Of a stretch of 64,000 nucleotides of DNA, positions 11,846 through 24,869 are shown one piece after another. The translations under genes and the position numbers were made by a program. The DNA is taken from contig OZ029923.1 in NCBI GenBank assembly GCA_964023275.1, positions 10,058,238 to 10,122,237 of the forward strand. The letters run 5' to 3'. This DNA comes from Norana najaformis (lineage: Eukaryota; Annelida; Clitellata; Crassiclitellata; Hormogastridae). How positions within the stretch are numbered: the stretch's first letter is position 1; each line of letters starts with the position of its first letter. The notes beneath the pieces were generated by a model. It saw nothing but the letters and a program-made list of their open reading frames with translations, was not told the DNA's origin and did not search any database.

Positions 11846-12450
11846 CTGGAGGCATCCCCGGTTATGTTCCCAATAGTTTAGTTAATGGCACACCCCTTCC
11901 TCATCTCTCTCCCATCTCCAACCCCAAACACCAATCCCATAGCTCCCACGCTGTCTCTCCGTCTGACTTTTGGATCTTGACCTGGAACCGAACCCTTTTG
12001 CCTATCGATTTTGTTTTGTCTGAGCGCCTGTGAACAAGCTGGTCCCCTCGACGTGGCTTTCGTTGGGCGCTGTAGAAATCTCGAAATTACGATTACGAAT
12101 GGTATGTAGCCGCTAATATTCATGTTGGGAGGAAACTCGTGATCTATGTAATTCGCAGTATTTAGAATAGGTAGATATCCATAACTATGTATCCTTAGTA
12201 TTTAAGTTTGGATGATACCAATGGCCATGTACTCCAAAGTTTAGGTTGAAAGGACATCCACGGTTATATAACCCAATATATTGGTTGGGATCACGTCATA
12301 TATCTTAATATTTAAGTTGGGGACACCCATGGTTTATGTTCCCAGTATTAAGGTTAGAGGACGTCCATGATTTTATCCCAAATATTTAGATCGGGGAACA
12401 CCATGGTTATCAATATTTAGGATTGTAGACACAGATGGATTTGTCCCCAT
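11846..12450. repeat. Degenerate ~40-bp array interrupted by a LINE tail
   Basis: Diverged units of an AATATTTAGGTTGGGGACA / CCATGGTTATGTACCC type recur about every 40 bp from 12125 to 12450. One more unit (CCCCGGTTATGTTCCCAATAG) lies at 11852-11880, on the far side of the LINE fragment at 11885-12112, so the LINE copy splits the array. Confidence 0.6.
11885..12112 (+). mobile_element. LINE 3' end (family L)
   Basis: Contains the family's conserved blocks TGACCTGGAACCGAACCC, TTTCGTTGGGCGCTGTAGA and a terminal ATTACGATTACGA, shared with 52925-53180 and 60290-60695. It is 5' truncated and non-coding. Confidence 0.8.
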
Positions 12451-12680
12451 TTACTTGATTTTTTAATTTTCAAAACAGCATATGTACTCCGCCGGGCATC
12501 CCGGTGTTTGAAATTTTTGCGCAACAGAGTTTTATTGACAGTTGTTGGGAGATGACCTTTAATTCAACACTGAGACTAGGGACCCAGATAGGCCTTAATA
12601 CGGGCTTGGTTACCCTTTGTAAACTTCCAAATTCACCAGACTGATAATGAATGAGAAGGGGAAAGTTGTGTGTGTGTGTG

Positions 12681-12872
12681 TATTTTAAGCACCGCTATCT
12701 AATGATAAAGCATTTATTGATGGCGCTGTGCATTTATTCGTGACGGACTTGCTAAACAAGTTCATCCAAGTTCATCATTCCTGCGCTGTAACTGTCTCTG
12801 GGAGGAAGCTCGATCCCACGCACTCCACTTTACAAGGCAGGCACTCAAACAAATCAACTACCCACAACTGCC
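12681..12872 (-). mobile_element. SINE, family A, diverged copy
   Basis: Shows the same order of motifs as 2285-2490: CACCGCTATCTAATGAT, GATGGCGCTGTGCAT, GACTTGCTAAA, then the tRNA-like head (GTAACTGTCTCTGGG, CTTTACAAG). It reads on the minus strand. Confidence 0.7.
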
Positions 12873-15800
12873 TCTCGGGTCTGGCTTAACGGACTGCTCT
12901 TCTTCTTCTTCCTGATAGTTCTGCCACCCAGATTGTTTGTGAGTGGGTGGAATGATGTCTGGGTTCGAATCTTGAGTATAAAATTTCTTGTCGAACCATA
13001 TACAAGCAAAGGTTATTTGTCCTGTCGACCGTCGTTGGACTTCCGTTCCGTCCTGTGAAAGTGAATATCCTTCACCCAAGGGTTGTTTTGTCATACTATT
13101 ATTCCAAACTATGCTGGGTTTTGAACTGTTTTTATGAAAAACGCATTAATGTCATTTTTAACTTTTATAAAAAATTGTACACACAAGAAACTTTGATTTC
13201 AATTTTCACATAAGATACATGTTCATTTATTTTCCTAAATTCCTGTCATTTGTAATTCTTAATTCTACCTAAACCCTGACAACCAAAAGCAATATTACAC
13301 TACTTTGCAATCCAATCCTTTACATTGTTACACTGATATACCACTATAAACCTTACATATGTAATTTTCATATTTTTATAGCGCAACTCTGGTAAGCCGC
13401 TGCACTTCTGCATGCTATTCTTCCTCAAAGTCCCTAAACAGCTACAATTTTGCAAATAAACACAAAATGCCTGAAACGTTTTCCACTGTATAAAACTTAG
13501 TTCATGTCAGAATGTTTCTTTAACCAAATCTGCCAAATGGTGAAGGCTGTGTTCATCCATACAACGCTTCTACACTCAAAAATCCTTACAACATGCAATA
13601 TTACAATATAAATTCTGATATAACATATAGCAGAAAAACGTGGACCTACTCCGACGATTATCACAGTTCACAAGACATCAATCAGTGGTAGCTCCAAGAG
13701 AAATCATAATCAGAAACCATAATCTGTTGAAAATTAAAGGTGATATAAATTTATCTAATGACTTCTATAGCGCCGGCCTTGTACAACAGAAGGCAGCAAT
13801 CAATAACTGCTTCACCGCAAATCATAGCTGGAAATCAAAATCCACTGTAGAAGCGCAACTGAAATCCGATAAATCTCCAGGGGAAACTAGTAGCCAGACT
13901 ACGGTCCGTAAGCAAGTGGAAACAGATAAGTCTTAGGTTTAGAACTGAATTACATTAAAGAACTAAGAGAATTTGGCAGCAAATTTCAAAGCTTTGGTCC
14001 AGACACCTGCAGCCTATCACTGTCTTGGTGCGTGGCATAAGGACCAAAGCATCATTTTGATTGAGTGCAATGTTGATTGTATGCAGATTCAGCAAAATTT
14101 AATTCTGTGGCCTCATCATGACATGAAACTCAATATGTGGTTCCCAAAGGATGACTGTGCACGACTCAAATTTTTAAAAATTTTTTAAATAATACCTTGC
14201 AACGCCCAAGGCATAACCAAATCTTTGTTGTAAAGATGAACAGTAACTAATACCATGAACAATACCGTGAACAATAACTAATACTATTTCTCTGTTACCA
14301 AAGCATTTCCATCACATAGTAACACTTCATTTCATAACTGATAAAAAAGATTAAACTGAACAATGATCAAGTTGATACACAAAATTATAAATTGTCTACA
14401 CGATAAGTTCTTTCCAGATATATATTCTAGGCTTGCAATGCCTTTTCAAATGAATCTTCAGTTTACACAGAAACTGCTTTGTCAAGCATTACAACCATCT
14501 TTCCAGATCAATTTTAAGTTTACACGATAAAATGTTGTCAAGCGTTACATGATATTTACTCAGTGTTTAAAAATGGCTTTCTAAATATGTAACAAGATTT
14601 ACATGGCAACCTTTCTAGATATCTCCTTAGACATGACCCCATTCACAGAAAACATTGATAGGTGCCTTCCCCTGACATGCTTAATTACAAGATCCTGATT
14701 TTTCACTCGTCCACAGAACACGACATCAATACTTTAGTTACATGTAATTATAATTGCAAACTTGCATAGCGCTATTTCAACAGAAAAGCCTCAGCAGTGC
14801 TCCAGAGGAGGTGCTTGTCATGTAGCTTATAAATTATGCAGCAACCCTATAATAATAAAGGTGGAATTTTACATAGTTCCTTTAAAAAAGACATCTTGAA
14901 AGTGCTGCTGTAAGACTGCCTTCATCGCAGTCCAAATTTGAGCGACGATATAAAAAAGCTGGTTTTTACAAGCGACAAGTAAAATTTACACCCTAGGAGG
15001 AAAACAACAGTGAGGAGGGTAATGCCAAATGCAGTCAAGTAAAGAGAGAGGGGTCCAAAGTAGGTAATTTTTTTGTGGATGTTCTTTATGGATGATCCCT
15101 TGGCACACTCTGTTGAAACTCCTCAGATGTGTGAAGGCAAAGGTCCCACACTTTTTTACATTCCTCTACAGAAACTCCTCAAATGCAGGGTCTGGGATTA
15201 GTAGAATTTGGCTGAGTCACAACTATAGCCACATTATTCCAAAATACACGATGACTTTTTCAACCTCTTGAAAATACTAAATTAATACAACTATCTTCAA
15301 AAACTTCATGGGGATAAAACAATTTACATGTAGGAAATTCATGATAACAATTCCAATCTGTTCCCGGCCCCAGTTCAATCTCAGCTGCAGCATATAGCTC
15401 TTTCCAGTGATAGTTTCAGGAGTAAAATGGGCACAAAGACAGTGGAAGACCATTTCACAGTATTCAATTCTGGCCTCAACAAGCACTATGTTATAACAGT
15501 TTCACAGTATTCAATTCTGGCCTCAAAGATCACTATGCTCAAGACCACTCGTACAAGGATGATATCAGAAACCTAAAACATTCACTCACGATATTCAAGT
15601 TGAGGTCACGATTATTCTGGCCACAAATGCAATGCCTTTAATTCCACTTTGGCATGGACACTAAAACACTTACACTAGATACCTCGACTAGTTACCAAAT
15701 GCAAAATGCCTGCATAGGTTTCTGTGTTGTCCAACTTTGTAGGACAACCCTCAAAATAATAGCTCCAAGGGAACACCTGAATGATCAAAGTCGTGTTTTG

Positions 15801-15924
15801 ATCGGAATCATGATCGGTGGATTTTGTAGAAAGATATCACATGGTTAAAAATGCTGAAATGCTCTGCGCTACCTGAAAAAACCGTTACGCGAGCATTGGC
15901 GGATTTTGACTAGTCAGGAATTCT
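12873..15924. other. AT-rich intergenic or 3'-flanking DNA, no gene recognised
   Basis: Three kilobases downstream of the Ig-protein stop (minus strand). No conserved coding stretch was recognised. A headless family A piece (ATCTAATGACTTCTATAGCG) lies at 13753-13772, and a ~35-bp direct repeat (CACAGTATTCAATTCTGGCC) lies at 15455 and 15502. Part may be 3' UTR of the Ig gene. Confidence 0.4.
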
Positions 15925-18900
15925 TTAGTTGATGAATGAAATGGCAAAGACGATTGCAAACGACAGCAGCGGAACGTGAAAAGGAACAGAACGTTCCACT
16001 CCAGTGTTTATAGTAGTCAGCATGGAACCTGAAACAGATAGCACATCATTCATCATTCAAACAGATAGCACATCACACATCATTCCACGTCAAATCAACC
16101 AATATTAAGGTGATTGTACACCACAACATCTTGGATTTTGATGAAATTTGGCACACATGTTCTACTAACAGATATAAGGAATTTCTGAAGATTTTATTTG
16201 ATTATCTCAAAAAATGTTGGAATTACAGAATTTCAAACTTTCTTGCCGTTTCGTGACTTAGCGAAAAATTGAATGATTGACGAACTTTGACTTGCTATAA
16301 ATCCGGAAGTAATAAAGATAGAAACCTGAAATTTGCAGCTTCTAATCAATTTCTTGTGCTGATTATATAATACAATCATCATCAGGGTATCTCCCACCCT
16401 TTCAAAGATATGGAAAGGCAAACATTGCACAAAAGCTAATTATTGCAGTTGTTTGGTGTGCTACCAGCCAAGTTGGTGATGATATATAAATATGTTTGTA
16501 ATAGCATGAGATTATACCATATGAGTACTAATCTATGAGAGAGAGAGTTGTTGAAAAAGTTCAGTAGATCTAGCTTGGTGATGCATTTTGTAGCCCACGC
16601 TACTCCGTTTTAGGGTATTTTGTGACGTCAAAATGTCAATGGTGAGAGTAAATGACACAGTTGAAATTTAGTACATGAATTCAACATAACACGGACTAAT
16701 TGTGGTGCAAATTGCATGTTGGGGTCTTGATCCTAACTCCCAGAACCACGTCAGTGAAGTTCGTGATTTTATCGTATTCGCGAACTTTTACTGCGGATTA
16801 CCTGTGCTGTAGTGTCATCATGCCCTTTCAGAATTGAGTGGAATTGACCCAGAATGGTTCAGATTAAAAGATTATATGTGGTGCAAATGCCACTTTAATG
16901 CCTGGATACTTCCACTGAATCATCTGAAGAAATTATACCTGTAAGCTTTTTTGCAATGTCGCAAATCGTTCAGTGCAGTTCTGGAAGCTAACAAAGTGCC
17001 ATAATCATATGGCTGTTCATCAGTTTGAAAACAAATCATTCACTGTGCAGATTTTTAGAACTATATACAACTGATACACTTAGTTTTGAAGTTAAAGATA
17101 TAATGACTGATTCATTGTAAATATTTGACATTGAATGGTTTTAAGCGTTCGAGCCTTGGTGAACTGCTTGGTGGCAGTAATGCTAAACAATACAAATACA
17201 ATGATGAAGTTTTTGCAAACTGCCAGCAACTGTTTTCAGTTCACCAAGGCTCGAATGCTTAAAGTTATCTTGAAGATTCGAAGGACTTGAACTCTGAGCC
17301 TATTTTGCTAGAACTGCGAGGTTGCTGCCTAGTACATAAGGTGCTTTATTGATTTTTCTGTAAATAATGCATTATTTTCTATAAAAGTTGTGTTAATCTG
17401 TGGCTGGATTTTTTTAAAAACGTCAACTTCACTAACGTGACTCTGGGAGTTAGGATCAAGACCCCAACATGGAATTTGCACCACAATTAGCCCTTGTTAT
17501 GGTGAATTCATGTACCAAATTTCAACTGCGTCATTTACTGTCAACATTGACATTTTGACGTCACAAAATACCCTAAAACGGGTTAGCGTGGGCTACAAAA
17601 TGCATCACCAAGCTAGATCTACTGAACTTTTTGAACAACTCTCTTTCTCATAGATTAGTACTCAAATGGCATGGTCTCATGCTATTACAAACATATTTAT
17701 ATATCATCACCAACTTGGCTGGTAGCACACCAAACAACTGCAATAATTAGCTTTCGCGCAATGTTTGCCTTTCCATATCTTTGAAAGGGTGGGAGATACC
17801 CTGTTGATAATTGTATTTTCATAATCAGCACAAGAAATTGATTGGAAGCTGCAAATTTCAGGTTTCTATCTTTATTACTTCCGAATTTATAGCAAGTCAA
17901 AGTTCGTCAATCATTCGATTTTTCGCGAAGTCACGAAACGGCAAGAAAGTTTGAAATTCTGTAATTCCAACATTTTTTGAGATAATCAAGTAAAATCTTC
18001 AGAAATTCCTTTTATCTGTTAGTAGAACATGTGTGCCAGATTTCATCAAAATCCAAGATGGTGTGGTGTACACCTCTGGTTGATTTGACGTGGAATGACC
18101 CAGCAAGTCAATGTGTGAGTGAGCACAATAAGATTATGTCTTTCTGCTGGGACCTAAAATATAAGGTATGGTAAAATATCAGGCGAGATAAACTGACAAG
18201 TAAACAGGTTAGATAGTGTAAGGTAAGGTAAAGCAAAGTGAAACTACTTAGGCAAGATAAACTAGGCTAAGGTAAGGAAAACTAAGGTAAGGTAAGAAAA
18301 TAAGCTATGGTTAGGTTAGATGAGATTACGTTAAGTATGGTTACATTAGTTATGTTATGTAGGTACGGCTACCGTTCAGGAGTGTTAGGTATGCTTAAGT
18401 TAATGTACTTGGTATGCTTAATACATAGGTATGATTAAGTTAATGTACTTGCTAGACATAATTATACCTAGTCAGGAATGGTTAGTTTAGGTACAACAAA
18501 GCTAAGTTAGAACCATGATGTACTCGGCTTTTAAAGACCTCAAGAAAGGCTAATTTTTCAGAGTCCAGTTCTTAAAAAGACATTGAACTAAAGCTTTCCT
18601 GCAACAGTAAAACTGCACAATTTTTAAAGAACAAACTTTGTTAGCTAGTGACTTTACACATATTTACGATCACAGTTACAATTACCGTTGACGTAAATGG
18701 ACTCGTTAAACATAACCAGGCCCAGGTTTGTGCTGAGCGTGAAGGTACAGTTGTACAAACCACCATCCAGAGAAGCTATTGGAAACAACAGCAACAGTTT
18801 CCATAATTATCAATTATTATTATTATTGTTTTTTTCTTTTCTTTCTGTGTCCACTGTCCATTTGTAATTGTATTTATGACAAATCCTGCGATGCACTGGG

Positions 18901-21760
18901 CCCATGTCCAAGACCTTCAGATTCATCCATTAAAGGACCAGCTCAAGGGCCAAACCAAGTAAATGAGCATCTCCCCTTTGGGATTTGGGAGTTTTACTTT
19001 ATTTCTTATTTATTTTAAGCATAATGCACACAATGTTAGTACACTTGAATCTGAGGTGCTTTATTTGTTATTAGATTTTAAGGAAGATCTCATATAAAAG
19101 ATGGTGTCCTCACAGTTTGACAATTTTTATTTCACATGACGGACCTGGTATTCAAACCCAGCAAGTAGAGGTGAAAAGCTGAAGCACTAGCCCTTCAGTC
19201 TATGTACCACTTCATTTTAATTCACTATTTGTGGGTTTTTGCAATTTTATGTGTTCCTTGATATGGCATTCCAGTTCTTCCCAGCCTGGGTGCCACAGCA
19301 CACGAGTGCCATGAACCAGCTCTTGGCTGAATGGCATCAGTGGCAGAACCTAAAAGCTATTCACTTACAGTTGTATTGCTGTCGGTGACATGCCCAGGTC
19401 TGCCTGAAAGCGATTAAACAGTAGTTTTTACTTATTTATTTACTTACTATTTACTTACTCCCATTGCGTTAGCCAAGGATTTTGTAGCATAGCAGCATAC
19501 TCAACAACAGTTGCTGATAGGCGCTGAGGCACATATCGAGGTCACAGGTGACTAAATGACTTTTAGTAAGGGTGCCTTGACCTCAAAAAGGTAGGGAACC
19601 ACTGTGGTATTCTATGCACCTATCTGTTCATAAAACAGATGGATTCATACAACTTACATGGATTGCGGATTTCCAGCCGAAGATTGTTGTCCTCCATCGT
19701 GACTTTGTACTTGTCGACTGAAGCAAGATGTTCAGGGGAGTGGCGCACAGGTGCCGCCACCTCGTAGTGGGGGTGTGGAATAAATCGGTTTTCGAATGTC
19801 CAGTCATAGTCGATTGTTGGAACATTGCTGTCAAATCCCGATATGCTGCATTCGAGAACCAATGGATTGATCCCACTCGACATGTTGGTAAGATTTCGAG
19901 CAGTAACTGCACGCAACATATTCAACACTTTATAATAACACTCAAGGAATATCATGTGAAACACCTTTATAGCACGATAAGAGAGATTGGCCAGATTACA
20001 TCTGGCAACTGTATAAAAACTTTTATGATCACGTTATGAATATATTAAAGAGCAAAATGAAACACTTAATTCATAAGACGGTAAGTTATATATAAATATA
20101 TATAGATATGTATATAGTGGAAGAGAAGCTTTATGTTACAAAATTGCTGAAAGAACTCTAAATGCCAAGATGTAAATGACAAGTAATAACTGTAAAATAA
20201 CAATAAATAAATAAATAAACTAAACAGAAGAGAGCTAACTCCTTTAAACTAACTCCCTTAGTCTAACTCCCTTAAACTAAAAATACTCCAAGAAGCAGCC
20301 ATATGTATGAAGTGTTAACGACTTCATTTTCTTTCCCTAGGCACATTAAGGAGGACTGCCAGCCTTCTCCCTCGTATTCTGATACTCCTACTTACTGTCA
20401 GTGTACTGAGTTAGCTAGGGGGTGTAAATTGAGCAGAAATTTTGAAACATCTTTCAGCCTTGGGGGGAGTTGAATCTTCAACCTCTTGGTTGACAGTCCA
20501 GTGCGCTAACCTCTAGAATACTGTGCAGATTACAACAATAACAATAATGAAACTGCATAAAACAGTAAACTTACTGTAAAGAACGGTAACCCAAACAGCG
20601 TAATTGCTCGTGTCATCTTTACATATGTATGTTCCCCGGTCAACTAGCGACATGTTGCGCTTAATGAGGGTGCTTCGTGTGAAGCCTGATGGTTCCTCTC
20701 GGAAGTATTGGATCGCAACCTGTGACCCACGTAGCGGCTTGACCTCTTTGTCCGTCCACGAGGTAAGAGGCGTCTGCTGGAGCCAATGAAGTTCAACACG
20801 ATCAGTGGTTTCGCAAGCAATCGTTAATGCACTTCCTGCCTTAACGTACAGTGGATGGTATGGCTTTACAATCTCCACACCACCTGAAAATTATATACAG
20901 TAATACAAGTTAGTGCTACTTGTAATGCGAGAGTGTAGACATTCTTTACATTGTCTCAGTGTGCAGCACAGCAGTGGATTCAGCATCATGCACAGGTTGT
21001 TATCTAATGATTCAGGGTTCGAGTCTTCCAAGCAGAATCTTAGTAATGACTCTACAAACTAAAAGCAAGTGAAAGAGATACAAAAGAAGAACATGACTAC
21101 GGATGATAGACAATGCAAACAAGGACATAACAAGACTTGGTCTAAACATGACAAAAGCACCTAATCTGACGAATGACCGACAGGAATGCGGTCATTTATT
21201 CAAAGCTTTCATTGCCAAATGGCTGACATCAGGAATGCAGCTTTGCCTAATAGCAATAAGTAACTGACGCCGTGTGCACGACGAGAACACCACAGAGGTT
21301 TTCTGATTAGACCAGCTTAAATTTTAAACATTGTCAATGCTGGTCATTTTCGTCCCTGTTAATAAACACCGAATGATTAAACCTCCAAAATCTTTTAGTC
21401 TTATACAACAGGTAACGACATTTTAATTACGATCTATTGCATTTCAAGTAAACCTCTTGACCTCACTACCTTCTTTTGGGTTAAATTCTTACATCATCAC
21501 TGAGCAAAACGGTTGTCGGTTGTAGGATTGCTGACCTCACGGCTGCCGTTCACCATCTTGCTGGGGCAAAATAAATTTACGGTGACCTTACTTTCCTTCG
21601 ACCTGCAGCCCGTAAGAACTCTCGGGTTCAGACTATAGGATCTGCTTATGTATGACCTAGTACCTGAGACGATCCTGGAACACAGCAAAAGAATTGTCAA
21701 CAGTTTAGCGAAAAATTGTTGACTGAAGACGAAAGAGAATTCTTTAAGTCTTGATCCCAT
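15925..21760 (-). CDS. Secreted/anchored two-immunoglobulin-domain protein
   Basis: Five minus-strand exons: 21760-21664, 20883-20575, 19906-19658, 18775-18686 and 16028-15925. All introns are phase 1 with GT-AG ends, giving 282 aa. Exon 1 (ATG 21760) encodes a signal peptide with hydrophobic core AKLLTILLLCSRIVSG. An in-frame ATG 13 codons upstream is less likely to be the start. Exon 2 is Ig domain 1, with Cys55 (LTIACET), Trp65 and Cys119 in DRGTYICKD. Ig domain 2 is split over exons 3 and 4, with Cys155 (LVLECSI), Trp171 and Cys228 in LDGGLYNCTF. Exon 5 ends in a hydrophobic tail (VPLLSFAIVFAISFIN) with no cytosolic part, suggesting a GPI signal or a tail anchor. Sequons include NMS, NLT, NCT and NES. 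It is probably a cell-surface adhesion or recognition protein; the family is not assigned. Confidence 0.8.
16080..18098. mobile_element. 2-kb foldback (long inverted repeat) element
   Basis: Arms of about 690 bp (16080-16768 and 17424-18098) are inverted copies of each other with few mismatches. They end in matching termini, TCATTCCACGTCAAATCAAC on the left and its complement on the right. The ~655-bp centre has a second nested inverted pair around 17137-17168 and 17240-17272 (AGCGTTCGAGCCTTGGTGAA-type). No transposase frame is visible, so it is non-autonomous. It lies in the last intron of the two-Ig gene. Confidence 0.85.
18165..18340. repeat. (GGTAA)-type degenerate repeat
   Basis: AAGGTAAGGTAA-like tract. 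In the sense orientation of the surrounding minus-strand intron it reads CTTACCTTACC. Confidence 0.7.
20338..20530 (-). mobile_element. SINE, family C, in Ig-gene intron
   Basis: On the minus strand it carries the family C order: tRNA-like head around the GTTGACAGTCCAGTGCGCTA complement, then the GTACACTGAC-type middle and the GGCAGTCCTCC complement. It matches 29700-29985 and 27183-27530. Confidence 0.65.
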
Positions 21761-22129
21761 TTTGGGTAGTATTCTTTGCTTTTCCTTGTGAAAATTCAAC
21801 GGAAGAAAATAATTTACAAAACTGCAAACTAGCTTCGGTGAAGTTCGCTAAACATAAAAACTAGTAAGTGTGTAAGCAACACAACTGTTTACATTTTTCA
21901 GTAAGTAAGTAATCATACCCTTACTGATAGCTCTAGTGTAAACAAGTGTGTTGTTTACATCTATCGGTAAGTAAGTAACCATCACTTTTAAAGTCCGACT
22001 TTTAAAGTCAACGCGGTAAAGGGGTGAACAACTAAGTAGGACACTGCCTGTTGAAGCTATACCATCGATCTGCAGCGTCTCTCTCAAGACTGAATTTAAC
22101 AAAAAAAATTTCAAGCTCTCCTCTCCTAC

Positions 22130-22345
22130 TTCTACTCCTGCACCAGCTCATGACCACTATCGCCAACGATTTCCACCGTAGCCCTATGCTTTTTCCCCGG
22201 CTTGACCCGCCAGATTCTGACCTGGCACTGAGTCTGACCAAACTTCTTTCTTACGGACTTGATTTCATATAGCGCCGGTCAATGAGCTGGTCCTGTTTCT
22301 CAGCTTTTGTGCGCCGCTGAGAAATTTCGGAGATTTACATTCGCA
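22130..22345 (+). mobile_element. LINE 3' end (family L relative)
   Basis: Has the family L order: TCTGACCTGGCACTGA, ATATAGCGCCGGTCAATGAG, then GCGCCGCTGAGAAATTTCGG. It is diverged and non-coding. Confidence 0.6.
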
Positions 22346-22439
22346 TTCTTGAACAGGCGCTACATGAATATGCACTAACAATTTACAAATTACAGAATTT
22401 GTTCGAATGTGATTGTGAACAGCAGTATATTGCACATAT

Positions 22440-22545
22440 CTAAAAGGACAGAAAAATTTCTTAGCAATTCTGTTCCATTAGCGCTCGATCCTAGCGAACT
22501 CAGTTATAAAATGAGTACGTCGGCCATATATTGTGAGCAACAGTC
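22440..22545 (+). mobile_element. SINE, family C fragment
   Basis: Carries the middle part CCTAGCGAACTCAGTTATAA, then AATGAGTACGTCGGCCATAT, seen also at 49450-49500. The head and 3' end are missing. Confidence 0.6.
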
Positions 22546-22551
22546 GTAATT

Positions 22552-23530
22552 GTGAACTCAAGATTTCTACAGCTCCCAACGAAAGCTAAGTCTCGGGAAC
22601 CAGCTCATATAGGTCTACGGGCGCTAGGTAAAAACAACATCGATAGGCAGGAAGTCAGATTCGGTTCCAGGTCAAGGCCCAAGGGTCACGCAGGCGAACC
22701 GTAAGACGGTTACGGTTGGTGTTTGGATTTGCAGCGGTAAGGTCTGTAGATAAGGAGAAGGTGAGGAATCAGGTTTGAATTTGTGGAAGAGGTGTGTTTT
22801 CAGTTTTGAAAGACCTGCTCAGAGGTTGCAAGGGGTGAAGTGTTGGTGACTTTGTAGGATGGGTAAGATAATTGTCGTTAATTCTACCAGGAGTTTCATC
22901 AAGAGGGGCGGAACAGCTATGGCCATGTAGCGATTTCCAAACTCTAAGGAGGAGATGACGGAAGGGTGATGAATTGTAAGGGCGGATGAGGAGCGGGTAG
23001 AGCGGAGTGGTTGCACTGTGAATAACTGATGAAGATAAAAGTGTTGGGAGAATTGAAGTGTGTTATAGGTAAGCGATAGAACTTTTTACTCTTTTCGTTC
23101 AGGTATTTTAAGCCTGTGAAATGTTTTTCTGAACAGGAGTGATGTGATAGTGTTTGACGTTTCGGTGACAGCAGAAGCGAGAAGAGGACATTCGGGATAG
23201 CCTGAAGGCGCTTTATTTGGGTGATGTTCATATTCAGAAAAGTTAATTGCAATACTTTAGTTTTAGCATGGACCATGGATGGTAGATGCTGCTTTGAAGT
23301 CAAGCATAGGGCGGCTTCTGATATGCAAGAAACAAGAGCGGGAGAGATGAGTGATGTAAGGCTTTGGTTGAGTATCGCACCTAAGTTGCGAGCAGAAGGA
23401 TTAGTAGTAAAGGTATTGGTAGAGGTAAACTCCAGACTCAAGGAGATAAAGGGTTCGGGAATATTCTTGAGCTGTTCAAGTAAGCCTATAAGTATGAATT
23501 TGATTTTAGACGGCTTCAAGAACATCAGAC
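22552..23530 (-). mobile_element. LINE fossil (CR1/L2-like) with reverse transcriptase remnants and 3' tail
   Basis: On the minus strand, frames between 23525 and 22819 read KPSKIKFILIGLLEQL, SLEFTSTNTFTTNPSARNLG and TQIKRLQAIPNVL. These resemble the post-catalytic reverse transcriptase region of CR1/L2-type LINEs. They run on through frameshifts into the family L 3' tail at about 22552-22700, which ends in the complement of ACTCAAGATTTCTACAGCTC. The catalytic YADD core is absent. It is decayed and cannot encode protein. Confidence 0.75.
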
Positions 23531-24869
23531 GGTGAAAGAAAACGGATAGGAACCCGGCCTTATATGCTGAGGCTTATAAAATAAAATCGCTTATACTTTG
23601 TACCCATAACATGGTCTAGTTAGCTATTTTGGTTAACGTGTACGTCAAGGCGCCTGTGTGAGTGAGGATGCCAGTTTGCAAACCGATCACGGCTCTATTT
23701 TTTTAGAGATTTTAATCTCGGGTTACCACGTTCCGTACATGGGTACTTTAAATGGCGTGGAGACCCTTCAAACGGGCAGCGGTGGTGAAGGATCTCACCC
23801 GATAAAACTCATTGAAAATAAGCAAGGTCGAGGCCATACTGTAGTTATAGAAAGTAGTGCCCAATTGCAATATGAAACCGCGACAAATGTAAATAACGAT
23901 AGCGCTATAAAATTTGAGACGTAAATATTAGTGTACGAGACTGTCAAGGTCATCGAGTGAGCTATTTTTGCGGATATTGAAGGTTTATTTATGTTTACTT
24001 GAGAAAATCAACTAAATTTATAGTTTATTTTACATGTCAGACAGAAATTTAACCAAGAGAGTGTCGTTTTAAGCGCATTGCGCTTATTGTATTTTTCATT
24101 GGGCGATAGCATTAACTACGGATGGTCTTAGATTAGGTGCCGATGCTGTGACTTCCGTTTTAGTTAAGATTATATTTCAGAATTACTGTAAACACCTAAA
24201 ACATGCCTTATTTTATACAAAAACGGCTCTGTAGATTTTACTTTACCGGATAATCATTTGGTTGTCTTGCCATACAAACACATGCATTTAGCTGATCGGA
24301 CCCTTTTATAGCGCTACTTCACAACGAAATTGAAATTTTCTTGAACCTGTATCCAGAGGATAGTGCAGGCTCAAGATCGTAACGAAAACTAAGGAGCACT
24401 TTTCGAGATCTGTACTGACAGCTATGAAATGTCTTCTAAACCACTTAACACTTGTTACCTTATGTTTAATAGCCATGTTTCAGCGCCGGTTAGGGATTCT
24501 TAACTTAATTACCTTACCTTCCTGAGAGTTCAATTTTCAAATATATTAATTCACCAAAAATTCAGAATGTACTAAAGTATCATTGATTGATAGGTTCAAA
24601 GGTAAGGAACAAGTATTTGTTGGCAGCATAAGTCAAATTAAATTAATTAATTGAGAATTTAAATTATATTAAGCTAATTAGATATTTAATTACCCTACCA
24701 TACATTGCCTTATCTTTCATTGCCTAGTCTTGCCTTCCTTGCCATATCTTACATTACACTTACATTGTCTTACCTCCTTTTTCATACCTTACACTACCTA
24801 CTTATACATTGTCTTACCCTGCCTTCCTTACATTTCCTTACCTTACCTTGCTTAACATTGCCTTACTGT
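23531..24869. other. Intergenic region between the Ig gene and fumarase
   Basis: Includes the 3' piece of a family C SINE near 23545-23600. From 24690 to 24870 there is a CTTACC/CTTACATTGC-rich degenerate tract leading into the first fumarase coding exon. The two genes are divergently transcribed around this region. No other gene is recognised. Confidence 0.45.

Noticed and set aside
15277-15486. Possible extra Ig-like exon (reads MVFHCLCAHFTPETITGK)
   Set aside because: The exon 15925-16028 already ends the frame in the correct phase with a stop, and this piece lies downstream of it next to a small direct duplication.
23658-23924. 88-codon plus-strand frame with gene-like composition
   Set aside because: It begins with GTG and its first in-frame ATG leaves a much shorter peptide. 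No family similarity was recognised and it sits in repeat debris.
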